NCBI RefSeq assembly: GCF_029227915.1
Contig: NC_079876.1
Coordinates: forward strand, 13,580,001-13,644,000
Source: Hydractinia symbiolongicarpus
Taxonomy: Eukaryota; Cnidaria; Hydrozoa; Anthoathecata; Hydractiniidae
Direction of reading: 5' to 3'
DNA length: 64,000 nucleotides
Both the position numbers and the translations under genes were made by a program. This document shows, piece after piece, positions 23,574 to 31,040 of the stretch. The notes below the pieces were generated by a model. That model was not told the origin of the DNA, did no database searches, and worked only from the letters and a program-made list of their open reading frames with translations. Position 1 is the first letter of the stretch; the number at the start of each line of letters is the position of its first letter.

Positions 23574-24492
23574 TCAATTATATTGTTTAATGACAAGATC
23601 GATGGATGCGCGACATATGGGGCATTTATCCCCCCTATTCTCCAATTTATATGCACATGATAGACAGCAGCAGCAATGTCCTGTTCTACCATGAACAATG
23701 GTTGCGGTCTTTCGTTTAGAAAGACAGATTATGCATTTTTCCGATTCAACCGGATCATCATCCTCATCATCATCTTCATAAACTCACATCATCCTCATCA
23801 TCATTCACATCATCCTCATCATCCTCATCATCCTCATCAATATTTTGAAAATATCTCCGTACGCAAAATCGGCACCAACATTTGGGATAAGGGCCATAAT
23901 CATAATCACCATCTTCAAAATAATTATAATAATGGCCCTTATATGATAAGTATTTTAGCAATGGGGTTATTAATCTGATGTTCACATCCTGTTTATAATC
24001 AATGGATCCGTACCGAGTCTCACCATAACCCTTGGTATGATTACGGCTATAACCCATATCTTCAAACCATTGTTGGCTATAAAACCCACCCAATTTATGC
24101 CTATTCACATGTCTATTTGCAACAATAGGTACATATCCAGGAAGTACTTCGAACTGTGGTTCATTAGGAGCGTCAACAGATGTTGATACAATATACCGTG
24201 TCAAATGGTTTATAATCCGTCGATCCTCATCACCCAAGTCATTCTTCAGTACACTTTCACTTATTTCGAGGTGTTTGGCTATACCTCTTATGTTGTCGGG
24301 GACCAGTTCATTATTTATGATCCGGGTTTCGTATTCAACTTTTCTTACCCAATCACTTGGATATCCGGGTTCCGAGATATCTTCGCTTGGATATCCGGGT
24401 TCCGAGATATCTTCATCGTAGAAAAATCTTCGGAATAATATCCAGTGTATTTCGAGAGGTGGGGAGGGTTCGTTATCAACTGTCGATGTCAT
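23574..24492 (-). pseudogene. Acidic protein with MDM2-type C-terminal RING finger, frameshifted
   Basis: Frame 1 (24492-23776, 238 residues) begins MTSTVDNEPSPP, carries a duplicated EDISEPGYPS, then a Tyr-rich region, a CWCRFC motif and a long Asp/Glu tract, and ends VSL*. The tract continues in another frame, open from 23783 to the stop at 23574 but without its own ATG. That frame ends in a RING finger with CIIC, VHGRTGH, CLSC and CPIC. The eight zinc ligands have the same spacing as the C2H2C4 RING of MDM2/MDMX (C-x2-C-x10-H-x4-H-x3-C-x2-C-x10-C-x2-C). The protein ends 11 residues after the last Cys, near where MDM2 ends. Acidic region plus C-terminal RING is also the MDM2 order. The likely role is a ubiquitin E3 ligase acting on host factors (inference). 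The one-base offset at about 23780-23790 could be decay, an assembly error or recoding. Confidence 0.75.
24357..24416. repeat. 30-bp tandem duplication inside the acidic-protein gene
   Basis: Two exact 30-bp copies, each starting TTGGATATCCGGGTTCCGAG, give the repeated peptide EDISEPGYPS. The length is a multiple of three, so the frame is kept. Confidence 0.85.
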
Positions 24493-24657
24493 GCTTGGCT
24501 ATGACATACGATTGTGTAATCTTTAACCCAATTTTTAAAAATCGTGCTGAAGGGTTGTGAGTGTCCTAGTTTGTGGTTGCCCCACCATGCTAAAATTGTA
24601 GTAAAACACGCTAAAACACACATACATCGATAGACCATGGGTACCCACCCACCAACA

Positions 24658-24681
24658 TTTGTTACTCGTCTGAGTAACAAA
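24658..24681 (-). terminator. 3'-end hairpin of the SAP-like gene
   Basis: TTTGTTACTC / GAGTAACAAA stem with a 4-base loop, 16 nt after the stop at 24698. The arms are identical to the hairpin after the RING gene. The 165 bp between this and the next ATG (24492) shows no other gene. Confidence 0.55.
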
Positions 24682-24697
24682 AAAAAGGGTTGTTCAA

Positions 24698-25003
24698 TCA
24701 CTTGGATCTTTTGTCGTTATAACGTTTTTGAGATTTTAGATATGCCTCCCTGTTTTTCGACCTCCACCTTGAACAGTATCCATACCATTCCCGTTTGGTA
24801 TCCAGATCTATGGTGTAAGATGGGTCAAGATCATTCTTCTCAATCACCTCAACCAGTTTAGCCTTTTTCATCCCGGTGATATACTTCACCCCACGGGATT
24901 TAGCAACCTCTCGCAACTCTCTCAGTTTCATCAATTTGTAGTCGGGTACACCACCATCGGTGGTATCACAATGTAGATCAGTTTGAGTAGCCACGTCAGA
25001 CAT
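24698..25003 (-). CDS. Small SAP-like protein
   Basis: 101 residues. Residues 24-60 (KLMKLRELREVAKSRGVKYI followed by TGMKKAKLVEVIEKND) fit a SAP/Rho-N-like helix-extended-loop-helix fold, normally used to bind nucleic acid. The C-terminus is strongly basic (KNREAYLKSQKRYNDKRSK). The polymerase of the same element also starts with a SAP-like segment, so the element carries two. A DNA-binding or packaging role is plausible but is inference. The ATG is preceded by TATATATAAAG, and the gene is divergent from the integrase with a gap of 93 bp. Confidence 0.75.
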   Translation of the reverse strand: MSDVATQTDLHCDTTDGGVPDYKLMKLRELREVAKSRGVKYITGMKKAKLVEVIEKNDLDPSYTIDLDTKREWYGYCSRWRSKNREAYLKSQKRYNDKRSK

Positions 25004-25096
25004 CTTTATATATAATCAGTAAAAATACATTTAAGCACTTTTATCGTACTACATCATAACAAAAAGGAGATAGATAAAGGTGTGCATAAATAAAAC

Positions 25097-26080
25097 ATGT
25101 CAAACTCTAAACTTCAAGAGACTTACTATCAACCTCAAAATTTATGGAAAGGACAAAAGGCTGTTCAGAATTTAAGAGGATTCGGTTTCAAGCCAAAGGA
25201 GATTAAGAAGTGGCTATCAAAACAAGCATTTTGGCAAGTACATTTACCCTCTCCAAAACATGTTGAAAGACCACATTATGAAGTTACCACCCCTAATGAT
25301 TTACATCAATTCGATTTATTGTACATGCCCGGTGACATACTGTATGGTAATAAATATAAGTACATTTTGTAGGGAATCGATGCTGCTTCCAGATACAAAG
25401 TAGCCCGACCTTTGAGGAGTAAGAAAGCCAAAGAGGTTGCCGCTATGATTGAGGACATCTACAAGGCAGGACCATTAACTTATCCGAAAACTTTCCAATG
25501 TGATAACGGTTCAGAATTCAAAGCAGATGTAACAAAGCTGTTGGAGAAGCATAAGGTTGAAATTAAAAGGGCGACTACAAAATATAAGCATACGCACACA
25601 GCTTTTGTTGAGGCGTTGAACAAGATACTTGCGGAAAATCTATTCAAAATACAAGATGCTCAAGAACTGAATGATTCGGAAAAGGTATCATCTACATGGG
25701 TTAAGCATCTGTATAAACTGATTGATAGGCTAAACGATACAAAGACGCAGATGATTGGTATGAAACCAAAAGATGCTATTATAATGAAAGAGGTGCCTCT
25801 TGCTAAACGAGAAAATTATCCACCTGAAGTAGAATTACCTAAAGATGGCCTGTATAGATATCTACTACAACCCGGTGAAGAGCATGATGATGGGCGGAGA
25901 CGGGCAACCGATAGAATATGGTCGAAAAACACATATAGATTGCGTGAGGTAATAGCGCAACCTGGTAACCGTGTAATGTACTATGTTCAAGACGGACCCG
26001 GACGGGCTTTTATAAAAGAGGAATTGATGTTAATACCTGAAGATACAGAATTACCTCCTGATTATGTGCAAGGTTGGTGA
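25097..26080 (+). pseudogene. INT: Polinton retroviral-type integrase, interrupted by one TAG
   Basis: A DDE integrase that inserts the element into host DNA. The frame is continuous from ATG 25097 to the stop at 26078-26080 (327 codons) apart from TAG at 25370-25372 (codon 92). Catalytic residues are HQFDLLY (D73), QCDNGSEFK (D136) and AFVEALNK (E172), giving the classic D,D-35-E spacing. A basic, chromo/SH3-like C-terminal part follows (TDRIWSKNTYRL, about 270-327). The stop falls just after YKYIL and before GIDAASRYK, in the catalytic core, so the two remaining frames are 91 residues and a long second part. It could be a point nonsense mutation or readthrough. Everything else in the frame is intact. 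Confidence 0.9.
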
Positions 26081-26106
26081 AAAAAGGGGGACGATACATA
26101 AAAAGT

Positions 26107-26131
26107 ATCTTTACCTGTATCTGGTAAAGAT
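26107..26131 (+). terminator. 3'-end hairpin of the integrase gene
   Basis: Perfect 9-bp stem ATCTTTACC / GGTAAAGAT with a 7-base loop, 26 nt after the integrase stop. It is nearly the same 25-mer as the hairpin at 34798-34822 after the element's last plus-strand gene. Confidence 0.6.
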
Positions 26132-26280
26132 GATGCCGGGTATCACACAGGGCGGTCGGCAGATAGGGCCGCTATGACTCGGGACGATCGCGCCACATAA
26201 TGTCACAAACCGCCTTACTTTCAAATATTAATTTTTCAAATAGCACACGAAATATGCAAGCGGCGTACATGCACACATCA

Positions 26281-26874
26281 CTAACTTTGTTCCTGATTTA
26301 CTGTCTTTCTGAGGCTTTGAACCTCGGCCATTAGACTTTTTTCAAACTGGTTGCGCGTTTCGCTCTCCATCTTTCTGTCGGTTTTCGTAATTTTGTCCAG
26401 AGCTTCATAGTATATACCACACAGGGTTTGAAATTCAATGTGACTAATGTCATCATTATTCAGGGCCCGCGAGAAGGAGTTTTCAAACACGGCGATGGCA
26501 GACGTTGCAACATCATATAATTTCATGACTTTGTCCAGTTTGCTCTGATATCTTTTAATCAAGGCCGTGATAGAACCTGTGAAAATGGATCCCGACAGTG
26601 CTACGGCACCCAATCCGACAGAAACGGGTATCCCAATGAGTGTAGCACCTGTTACCACCGAACCTATGCCGGAAGTGATGGTTAGGGCCGTGGCGCCGGC
26701 ATTTAGAATCACAAGTCTGTGTAATTTCTTGTTGTATTTCTCATACTTTGTGTTGAATTTTTTTTTTAATTTTATCAACTCCTCAAGATGAGAGTTCACG
26801 GTATTAGTATTAAACTTGTCCCGCTCGCTCGAATACTCAGGAGCCGTGGGTAGCTTCGGATAAATCTCTGCCAT
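26281..26874 (-). CDS. Polinton membrane protein, paralogue 1
   Basis: 197 residues with an N-terminal helical, likely coiled-coil part containing NSHLEELIKLKKKF (about 29-42). A long Gly/Ala/Val/Ile hydrophobic hairpin follows (about 53-105), probably two membrane passes. A C-terminal helical part has HIEFQTLCGIYYEALDKI. The layout and spaced motifs match the neighbouring gene at 26910-27371, pointing to a tandem duplication inside the element. I do not recognise a named family. A virion membrane or membrane-active role is only inference. The upstream region shares an ATTTAGAGGAaAGTTTTTC motif with the paralogue. Confidence 0.75.
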   Translation of the reverse strand: MAEIYPKLPTAPEYSSERDKFNTNTVNSHLEELIKLKKKFNTKYEKYNKKLHRLVILNAGATALTITSGIGSVVTGATLIGIPVSVGLGAVALSGSIFTGSITALIKRYQSKLDKVMKLYDVATSAIAVFENSFSRALNNDDISHIEFQTLCGIYYEALDKITKTDRKMESETRNQFEKSLMAEVQSLRKTVNQEQS

Positions 26875-26887
26875 TAGTTATTACAAA

Positions 26888-26906
26888 GAAAAACTTTCCT
26901 CTAAAT
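26888..26906 (-). promoter_or_regulatory. Shared upstream motif, copy 1
   Basis: ATTTAGAGGAAAGTTTTTC on the minus strand, 14-32 bp before the ATG of the 197-residue protein. It recurs upstream of its paralogue with one substitution and one extra T. Confidence 0.5.
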
Positions 26907-26909
26907 AAC

Positions 26910-27371
26910 CTATGGTTTATCTAGTTTATCCAGATCCTTGAGAGTTCTGTGATATGTATCACACAAACTTTCAAAATCGGCTCTACTGATGTATGATGAA
27001 AAGTTTGGTAGCGTTTTATCGAACACATCGATGGCATTTTGTACAACGCGATATGAGGCTCTGACTTTGTTTTGTTTCTCCCGATATATCTTAACATATT
27101 CGGTGGTAACCGCACATGAAGCAGAGCTTAATAGACACATACCCGAACCCCAAACTGCGCGGCCTTTTCTAATAATGGCCACTGCGGTCGCTATCGAGCT
27201 GGTAACGGCCACGATTCCGGATATACCCCCCATAAGCGCCGATATAATCAGAGATCTGCCGTATTTGTCTATCCTGTCATAGAACTTATGTCGTAATTTC
27301 ACCAGCTCCTCAAGTTGGGAATTGGATATATCTGTTTTAAACATTTCCACAGGACTAGAATGCTCTGCCAT
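26910..27371 (-). CDS. Polinton membrane protein, paralogue 2
   Basis: 153 residues. It shares with the 197-residue neighbour the order helical N-part (NSQLEELVKLRHKF), glycine-rich hydrophobic hairpin (about 42-90, with LIISALMGGISGIVAVTSSI) and C-terminal helix (ISRADFESLCDTYHRTLKDL). It is shorter by the C-terminal coiled tail. The two genes lie head-to-tail 35 bp apart. Divergence between them is large, so the duplication is older than this insertion. Function unknown. Confidence 0.75.
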   Translation of the reverse strand: MAEHSSPVEMFKTDISNSQLEELVKLRHKFYDRIDKYGRSLIISALMGGISGIVAVTSSIATAVAIIRKGRAVWGSGMCLLSSASCAVTTEYVKIYREKQNKVRASYRVVQNAIDVFDKTLPNFSSYISRADFESLCDTYHRTLKDLDKLDKP

Positions 27372-27385
27372 TTCTATTATCTTAA

Positions 27386-27405
27386 GAAAAAACTATCCTC
27401 TAAAT
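27386..27405 (-). promoter_or_regulatory. Shared upstream motif, copy 2
   Basis: ATTTAGAGGATAGTTTTTTC on the minus strand, 15-34 bp before the ATG at 27371. The 44-bp gap to the divergent plus-strand ATG at 27416 must also hold that gene's start signals. Confidence 0.5.
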
Positions 27406-27415
27406 AAATAAAATA

Positions 27416-27928
27416 ATGGCGGACATTGATATTGATCCGTTTGGTGAACATGGTCAAACCGACGAGGGTGCCGATGAAACCACGCCCCTGGTACCGAAGG
27501 AACGCACACGGGTACAGATACACACACCCGATGAAAAGGAGACATCATTCGGTGGAGGCTCCTCTCAACGCGCTAGAGTTACTAGTGAGCGGGTTAAATC
27601 ACTCTATGAGGTGCTACTAACTAAATATCCAAACGAGGACCCGAGTGTGATACATACCGACCTGTTTGAGATTCGTGGTGGTGAACTATACTACAAGGGT
27701 GATAACAGACCGCTGACACATGGTGGATCTCTAAGGTCTACCGGTACCATTGCAGATTTACTTGGCAAGAAAAGGCTGCGCAGTTTGGGGTTCGATATAC
27801 CGAAAGGTAGTATAACCCCCCGACAGGCCGCCGGACTAAACAAAATAGAAGAGAGACTACCGTCACCTGATAAAATAGAAACGGCGACCGATATAGAATT
27901 AGAAACAATATCCATAAGGAACAAATGA
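27416..27928 (+). CDS. Conserved-looking Polinton protein of unknown function (170 aa)
   Basis: The N-terminal third is acidic and low in hydrophobic residues (MADIDIDPFGEHGQTDEGAD). A folded-looking central part with RVKSLYEVLLTKYPNEDPSV and FEIRGGELYYKG follows, then a charged C-terminus. No catalytic motif or membrane segment is visible. The stop overlaps the next ATG as ATGA (27925-27928), which points to coupled expression with the following membrane-active-looking protein. A virion-internal or scaffold role would fit the context but is only inference. Confidence 0.7.
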   Translation: MADIDIDPFGEHGQTDEGADETTPLVPKERTRVQIHTPDEKETSFGGGSSQRARVTSERVKSLYEVLLTKYPNEDPSVIHTDLFEIRGGELYYKGDNRPLTHGGSLRSTGTIADLLGKKRLRSLGFDIPKGSITPRQAAGLNKIEERLPSPDKIETATDIELETISIRNK

Positions 27929-28499
27929 AGTTGAAGGAGTTGGAAGATCCCTCATACACGGATGAACAAAGGGAGCAGGTGGCCGAGAGGTTGGAAAAGC
28001 TAAACGATGAGTTGGAAGCCAACCAGGATGCCATCGATATCCTTAAGGGTGAACTTAACACCAAGATAAAAAGCATAAAGGAGACAATCGCCAAGGTACT
28101 TAGCAAAGATACAACATTGGGTGAAAAGATACGAACGCTATTCCGTGAGCAGGGTATCACCGTTGTCAGTGTACTAACGGCATTTGGTATGGTTAACGGC
28201 CTTCTAGTAGAAGCTTTGACACCCGGGGTGGGGGGTCATCCACCAGTAATACAAAAAATCATGAAAAAACAGAGGGTGGTGCGAGGGAATGGATAAAGAA
28301 CAAGCTGAGCGCACTAGGATCTCTCCTGGGTAGATTAGCCAGTGCCGCGACTGCATCACTACCGGGTATAATTAGATCAATCGTATCGTGGATCTTCAAT
28401 AGAGCAAAAGAGGCTGTTGGTTGGTTGAGTCAAAACCTTTGGGCTTTGATAGTTGGAATCGGAGGTCTGATAAACACCTACATGGTTACAAAGCGTTAG
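27925..28499 (+). pseudogene. Coiled-coil/amphipathic membrane protein, frameshifted in a G-run
   Basis: The first frame (27925-28296) gives a charged coiled coil (TDEQREQVAERLEKLNDEL, residues 12-30) and a hydrophobic segment ending VEALTPGVGG. Just downstream of the six-G run at 28230-28235 a second frame takes over and stays open to TAG 28497-28499. It encodes EWIKNKLSALGSLLGRLASA, amphipathic and Trp-rich helices, and a final membrane segment (LWALIVGIGGLINTYMV). The single-base offset in a homopolymer suggests either decay or a base-call error. The architecture (amphipathic helices plus a C-terminal anchor) resembles membrane-lytic virion proteins in layout only. A hairpin follows 17 nt after the second stop. 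Confidence 0.7.
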
Positions 28500-28516
28500 T
28501 GGAATCTGGAATATAT

Positions 28517-28535
28517 GTTACATGACACATGTAAC
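28517..28535. terminator. Hairpin between convergent genes
   Basis: GTTACATG / CATGTAAC stem with a 3-base loop. It lies 17 nt after the plus-strand stop at 28499 and 21 nt beyond the minus-strand stop at 28557, so one symmetric element could serve both transcripts. Confidence 0.5.
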
Positions 28536-28556
28536 GTAGTAGTAGTACCACGCGTA

Positions 28557-28984
28557 CTATTTTTCGAAATACCACACGGCGCCCCCGACACCAATCATGC
28601 TTAGCGCGATAAATGCCAATTCTCGTTCATGCTGGCCATTGCTGGGTGTATAAAAGTCGCTCAATACAGGTTCGCGCGGAATATCCGTGAGAGTTGACCC
28701 TCCAAACACTTTTCTATATATTTACGCATCGCATCATCCAGCTCTGTGAATTTCCCCTCAGCCTTTTTCTCAAGTCTGAGCTGCTTATTGATAAAGTCCA
28801 CCCTCTCTTGTCTTTTACGTTGCCATATAACCTGAGCCTTTTGCAGCTGTTCTATGGCCAGATCATGCCGCTTCCGTTCCTTATCTATCCTATCCTTGGA
28901 TAAACTTGAAAAGAGGTAGCTTGATCCGGTGAAAGCCAAAGCGTTCGCGAAGGCACCTCCCAACATCATTGCAATTGAAGCCAT
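28557..28984 (-). pseudogene. Small coiled-coil membrane protein, frameshifted
   Basis: The frame from ATG 28984 encodes an N-terminal hydrophobic segment (MASIAMMLGGAFANALAF), a basic/acidic coiled coil (about 30-90) and KYIEKCLEG. It then leaves the conserved register near the G-run complementary to 28698-28700 and stops at 28661. An overlapping frame continues without stops to TAG 28557-28559 and ends in a clear membrane segment (ELAFIALSMIGVGGAVWYFE). The two parts together look like one protein with membrane segments at both ends and a coiled coil between. The offset of one base sits at a short homopolymer. Function unknown. Confidence 0.65.
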
Positions 28985-28989
28985 GTTTC

Positions 28990-29008
28990 ATATACTACTA
29001 CAGTATAT
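28990..29008 (-). terminator. 3'-end hairpin of the 43-residue gene
   Basis: Perfect 7-bp stem ATATACT / AGTATAT with a 5-base loop, 10 nt after the stop at 29019. It is also close to the next ATG (28984), so a promoter role cannot be excluded. Confidence 0.35.
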
Positions 29009-29018
29009 TTTAGTGTTG

Positions 29019-29150
29019 TTATTTTAATACGATAGCTTCCGAGTCTATGACATCCGTATCCACCTCCGTGTATTCCACCTTGGGTAAAATACTCTCAACT
29101 TTCTTACGTCGATATAAAACCCAGACCAACCATTCCAGTATTCGCAACAT
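29019..29150 (-). CDS. Very small membrane protein (43 aa)
   Basis: A 43-codon frame: MLRILEWLVWVLYRRKKVES followed by an acidic C-terminus (EYTEVDTDVIDSEAIVLK). A short Trp/Leu-rich hydrophobic segment at residues 2-13 is capped by RRKK, as in small type II or tail-anchored virion membrane proteins. Its ATG overlaps the TAA of the gene before it by one base (TAATG), supporting translation as part of the same minus-strand block. Function unknown. Confidence 0.65.
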   Translation of the reverse strand: MLRILEWLVWVLYRRKKVESILPKVEYTEVDTDVIDSEAIVLK

Positions 29151-29377
29151 TATATATTTATAGTTTCAGGTATAATTTTTTGCTTAACTAGATATTCTCT
29201 TGTCATTTCACTTAGGGCGACTATGGCTACAAGCTTTCCGGTATCTTCCAGGTCAAACTTCTGAATTGAGGGTGGTGTCATTTTTAATACCTTTTTCCCG
29301 AGCATTGAATAGCCTACAGCGAAAACGCATACGACCGATGCCTTATAAATATCGTTGACTATACTTTTCTTATCCAT
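29150..29377 (-). CDS. Small membrane protein (75 aa)
   Basis: 75 residues: a short N-terminal helix, one probable membrane span (ASVVCVFAVGYSMLGKKVL, residues 13-31), then an amphipathic C-terminal part. It is packed between the 129- and 43-residue genes on the same strand, and its stop overlaps the next start. No family is recognised beyond its position in the small-membrane-protein block of the element. Confidence 0.65.
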   Translation of the reverse strand: MDKKSIVNDIYKASVVCVFAVGYSMLGKKVLKMTPPSIQKFDLEDTGKLVAIVALSEMTREYLVKQKIIPETINI

Positions 29378-29398
29378 GTCTTATATTTACTTCAAGAT

Positions 29399-29416
29399 TA
29401 TAGTATCGCGATATTA
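29399..29416 (-). terminator. Possible 3'-end hairpin of the 129-residue gene
   Basis: Near-perfect inverted repeat around TATCGCGATA (29404-29413), extended by ATA/TAT on each side with one mismatch. It begins 6 nt after the stop at 29422. This is a weaker case than the TTAC...GTAA hairpins. Confidence 0.3.
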
Positions 29417-29421
29417 TCCCT

Positions 29422-29811
29422 TTATTCCATTTCAAGCTTACTTATTCTCATAGTTTTTTTATTACCTGAGTTACTTGGTGGGGTACCCTTCACCTTAATA
29501 TTTTTGTCCTTATTTTTATAGACCACCAACGCTCCAATTAGTAGCATAACTATCACACCACCCATTATTGTGTAGTTCACTCCACCGTGTTTAGGGCCAT
29601 CTGTCACAGAATCCTCGATGACAATATCCTTAGGATCTTCCAACTGTGTCTGAGGTGCTGAGTGTGTCTGAGGTGCCGACTGTACCTCCGTCTGTGCCAT
29701 GAGCAATCTTTTATATTCTTCCCTAGTTTTACGATTGAATTCGGCCAGCCTCTTACCAGCCTCAACCTTTTTAGGGTTCTTCGTTGTCACCTGAACCGGA
29801 GTATCCGACAT
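29422..29811 (-). CDS. Single-pass membrane protein (129 aa)
   Basis: The N-terminal 45 residues are basic and helical (EAGKRLAEFNRKTREEYKRL). A Gln/Pro-rich acidic linker with a doubled SAPQT follows, then one strong membrane span (IMGGVIVMLLIGALVVYKNK, about 83-102) and a short basic tail. The start overlaps the end of the upstream 219-codon frame by 41 nt, typical of tight packing in this block. It is likely a virion-associated membrane protein, judged from context only. Confidence 0.7.
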   Translation of the reverse strand: MSDTPVQVTTKNPKKVEAGKRLAEFNRKTREEYKRLLMAQTEVQSAPQTHSAPQTQLEDPKDIVIEDSVTDGPKHGGVNYTIMGGVIVMLLIGALVVYKNKDKNIKVKGTPPSNSGNKKTMRISKLEME

Positions 29812-30376
29812 CTTTAGTATCCGTATCGATATTGTTTAAATTTTTTCCCGCGATATAATGCCTACCTGTTATTAAACCTACGCTGATTGGTGAAAGTAGT
29901 GATCCGAACTTATAATATAGATCACATGTGAACCTTTGGAGTGCCGAGTTTAGGAATGGATCATTCTCCAGGTCATCACTCAGAGCTTCTTGATTTTTTA
30001 TACCCAGGGCTGTACAGGCACCCAGGGAGTACATGTGGATTATTGACTCCCCTAGAGACTTTACCATTTGACCAGACAGTTTAGCCTCGTATATTGTGAA
30101 CAGTTTATCCACCTCATCATTCTTGAGCTTCTGTATCTCCGCCTCCGTATACATCTTACCCAGATATAGCTTGCTATTTCCCGTCAGCACGCACTCGAGC
30201 AATTTCTGTCTCTTCCCATCATCTTGGTCCTCGATAAAAATTAGGTTGTCAATTGCGGTCTCAGCCATTTTCAATAGCGATAGGTATTTTTTAATACAAA
30301 AAAGACAGAAACTAACCAATACCAGCAATAGCACTATAGCTATCACCAGTAATATGAAATTTATATATTCTATCAT
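29771..30376 (-). CDS. Membrane-anchored protein of unknown function (about 201 aa)
   Basis: I place the start at the Met of MIEYINFILLVIAIVLLLVL (30376). The longer frame to 30430 would run through the hairpin that ends the ATPase gene. An N-terminal membrane span (residues 5-27) is followed by a soluble helical domain beginning MAETAIDNL, which could be an internal start. The soluble part has KLYLGKMYTEAEIQKLKND and a Cys-containing helical segment (HMYSLGACTALGIKNQ). No protease triad or other catalytic motif is visible. Confidence 0.65.
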   Translation of the reverse strand: MIEYINFILLVIAIVLLLVLVSFCLFCIKKYLSLLKMAETAIDNLIFIEDQDDGKRQKLLECVLTGNSKLYLGKMYTEAEIQKLKNDEVDKLFTIYEAKLSGQMVKSLGESIIHMYSLGACTALGIKNQEALSDDLENDPFLNSALQRFTCDLYYKFGSLLSPISVGLITGRHYIAGKNLNNIDTDTKDVGYSGSGDNEEP

Positions 30377-30406
30377 TATAGGATAGTACTGTAGTTTTCC
30401 TATAGA

Positions 30407-30431
30407 TTTGTTACAAGGGTCTTGTAACAAA
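30407..30431 (-). terminator. 3'-end hairpin of the ATPase gene
   Basis: Perfect 11-bp stem TTTGTTACAAG / CTTGTAACAAA with a 3-base loop, 11 nt after the ATPase stop. It shares the TTTGTTAC start of the stem with the two hairpins at 23529 and 24658. Confidence 0.6.
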
Positions 30432-30442
30432 AAACTTCCAAT

Positions 30443-31039
30443 CTAGCAAATCACGTGGGTTCTTGGATGTTCCATCCTCATGACTAAATGTGTATATTTA
30501 CCATCTTTTAGCCTTTCCTTAACCTTCTGTATCTCTGATGATTCAATGACATCATTCTCCTCGTGGATAGTTGCGAGATCATGTCTATCCTTCGGATACC
30601 ACACATATAACATTTTTGCCTGCCTTCGTAAGTTCTTCGGTATCGCGGTGTATGATTGTGTGAGTAGCCACATGGTGTGGTTTTGATGCCGACCGCTGAT
30701 GGCCAGCTCCAGCAATGGTTGCCTCTTTTTGTCCAGTTTCTCATCCGCGATGATATCGTCGATCAGGAATAATGTTTTGTATCCCGCGAATAAATCCGTC
30801 ATCTTTTGGATCCATTCATACAACATACCTCTGGGCTCAATTAGAATAACATATCTATCCCTCCAGAACCATTTTCGACACATATATGTCTTATTCCATC
30901 TTAATGTTGGACATATAATCACAATGAAATCGAAGTGATCAAAGTATTCACTCTCTAGTAGCGTTACTACGCGTTTGGATTTTCCGCAGCCGGTTGGACC
31001 GACGAATAGTGCCGTGTGGGGATCTTTCATGTAGTCCAT
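30443..31039 (-). CDS. ATP: Genome-packaging ATPase (FtsK/HerA, A32-like)
   Basis: This ATPase drives element DNA into capsids in the related virus families. Walker A is GPTGCGKS near the N-terminus, Walker B is LFLIDDII, and a downstream motif is WLLTQSYTAIP with a conserved Gln. About 198 residues is normal for Polinton packaging ATPases. The frame opens at 31066, but I choose the Met of MDYMKDPHTALF (31039), which starts one base after the major-capsid stop. The ATPase-capsid gene pair is the typical Polinton morphogenesis core. A strong hairpin follows the stop. Confidence 0.92.
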   Translation of the reverse strand: MDYMKDPHTALFVGPTGCGKSKRVVTLLESEYFDHFDFIVIICPTLRWNKTYMCRKWFWRDRYVILIEPRGMLYEWIQKMTDLFAGYKTLFLIDDIIADEKLDKKRQPLLELAISGRHQNHTMWLLTQSYTAIPKNLRRQAKMLYVWYPKDRHDLATIHEENDVIESSEIQKVKERLKDGKYTHLVMRMEHPRTHVIC

Positions 31040-31040
31040 C

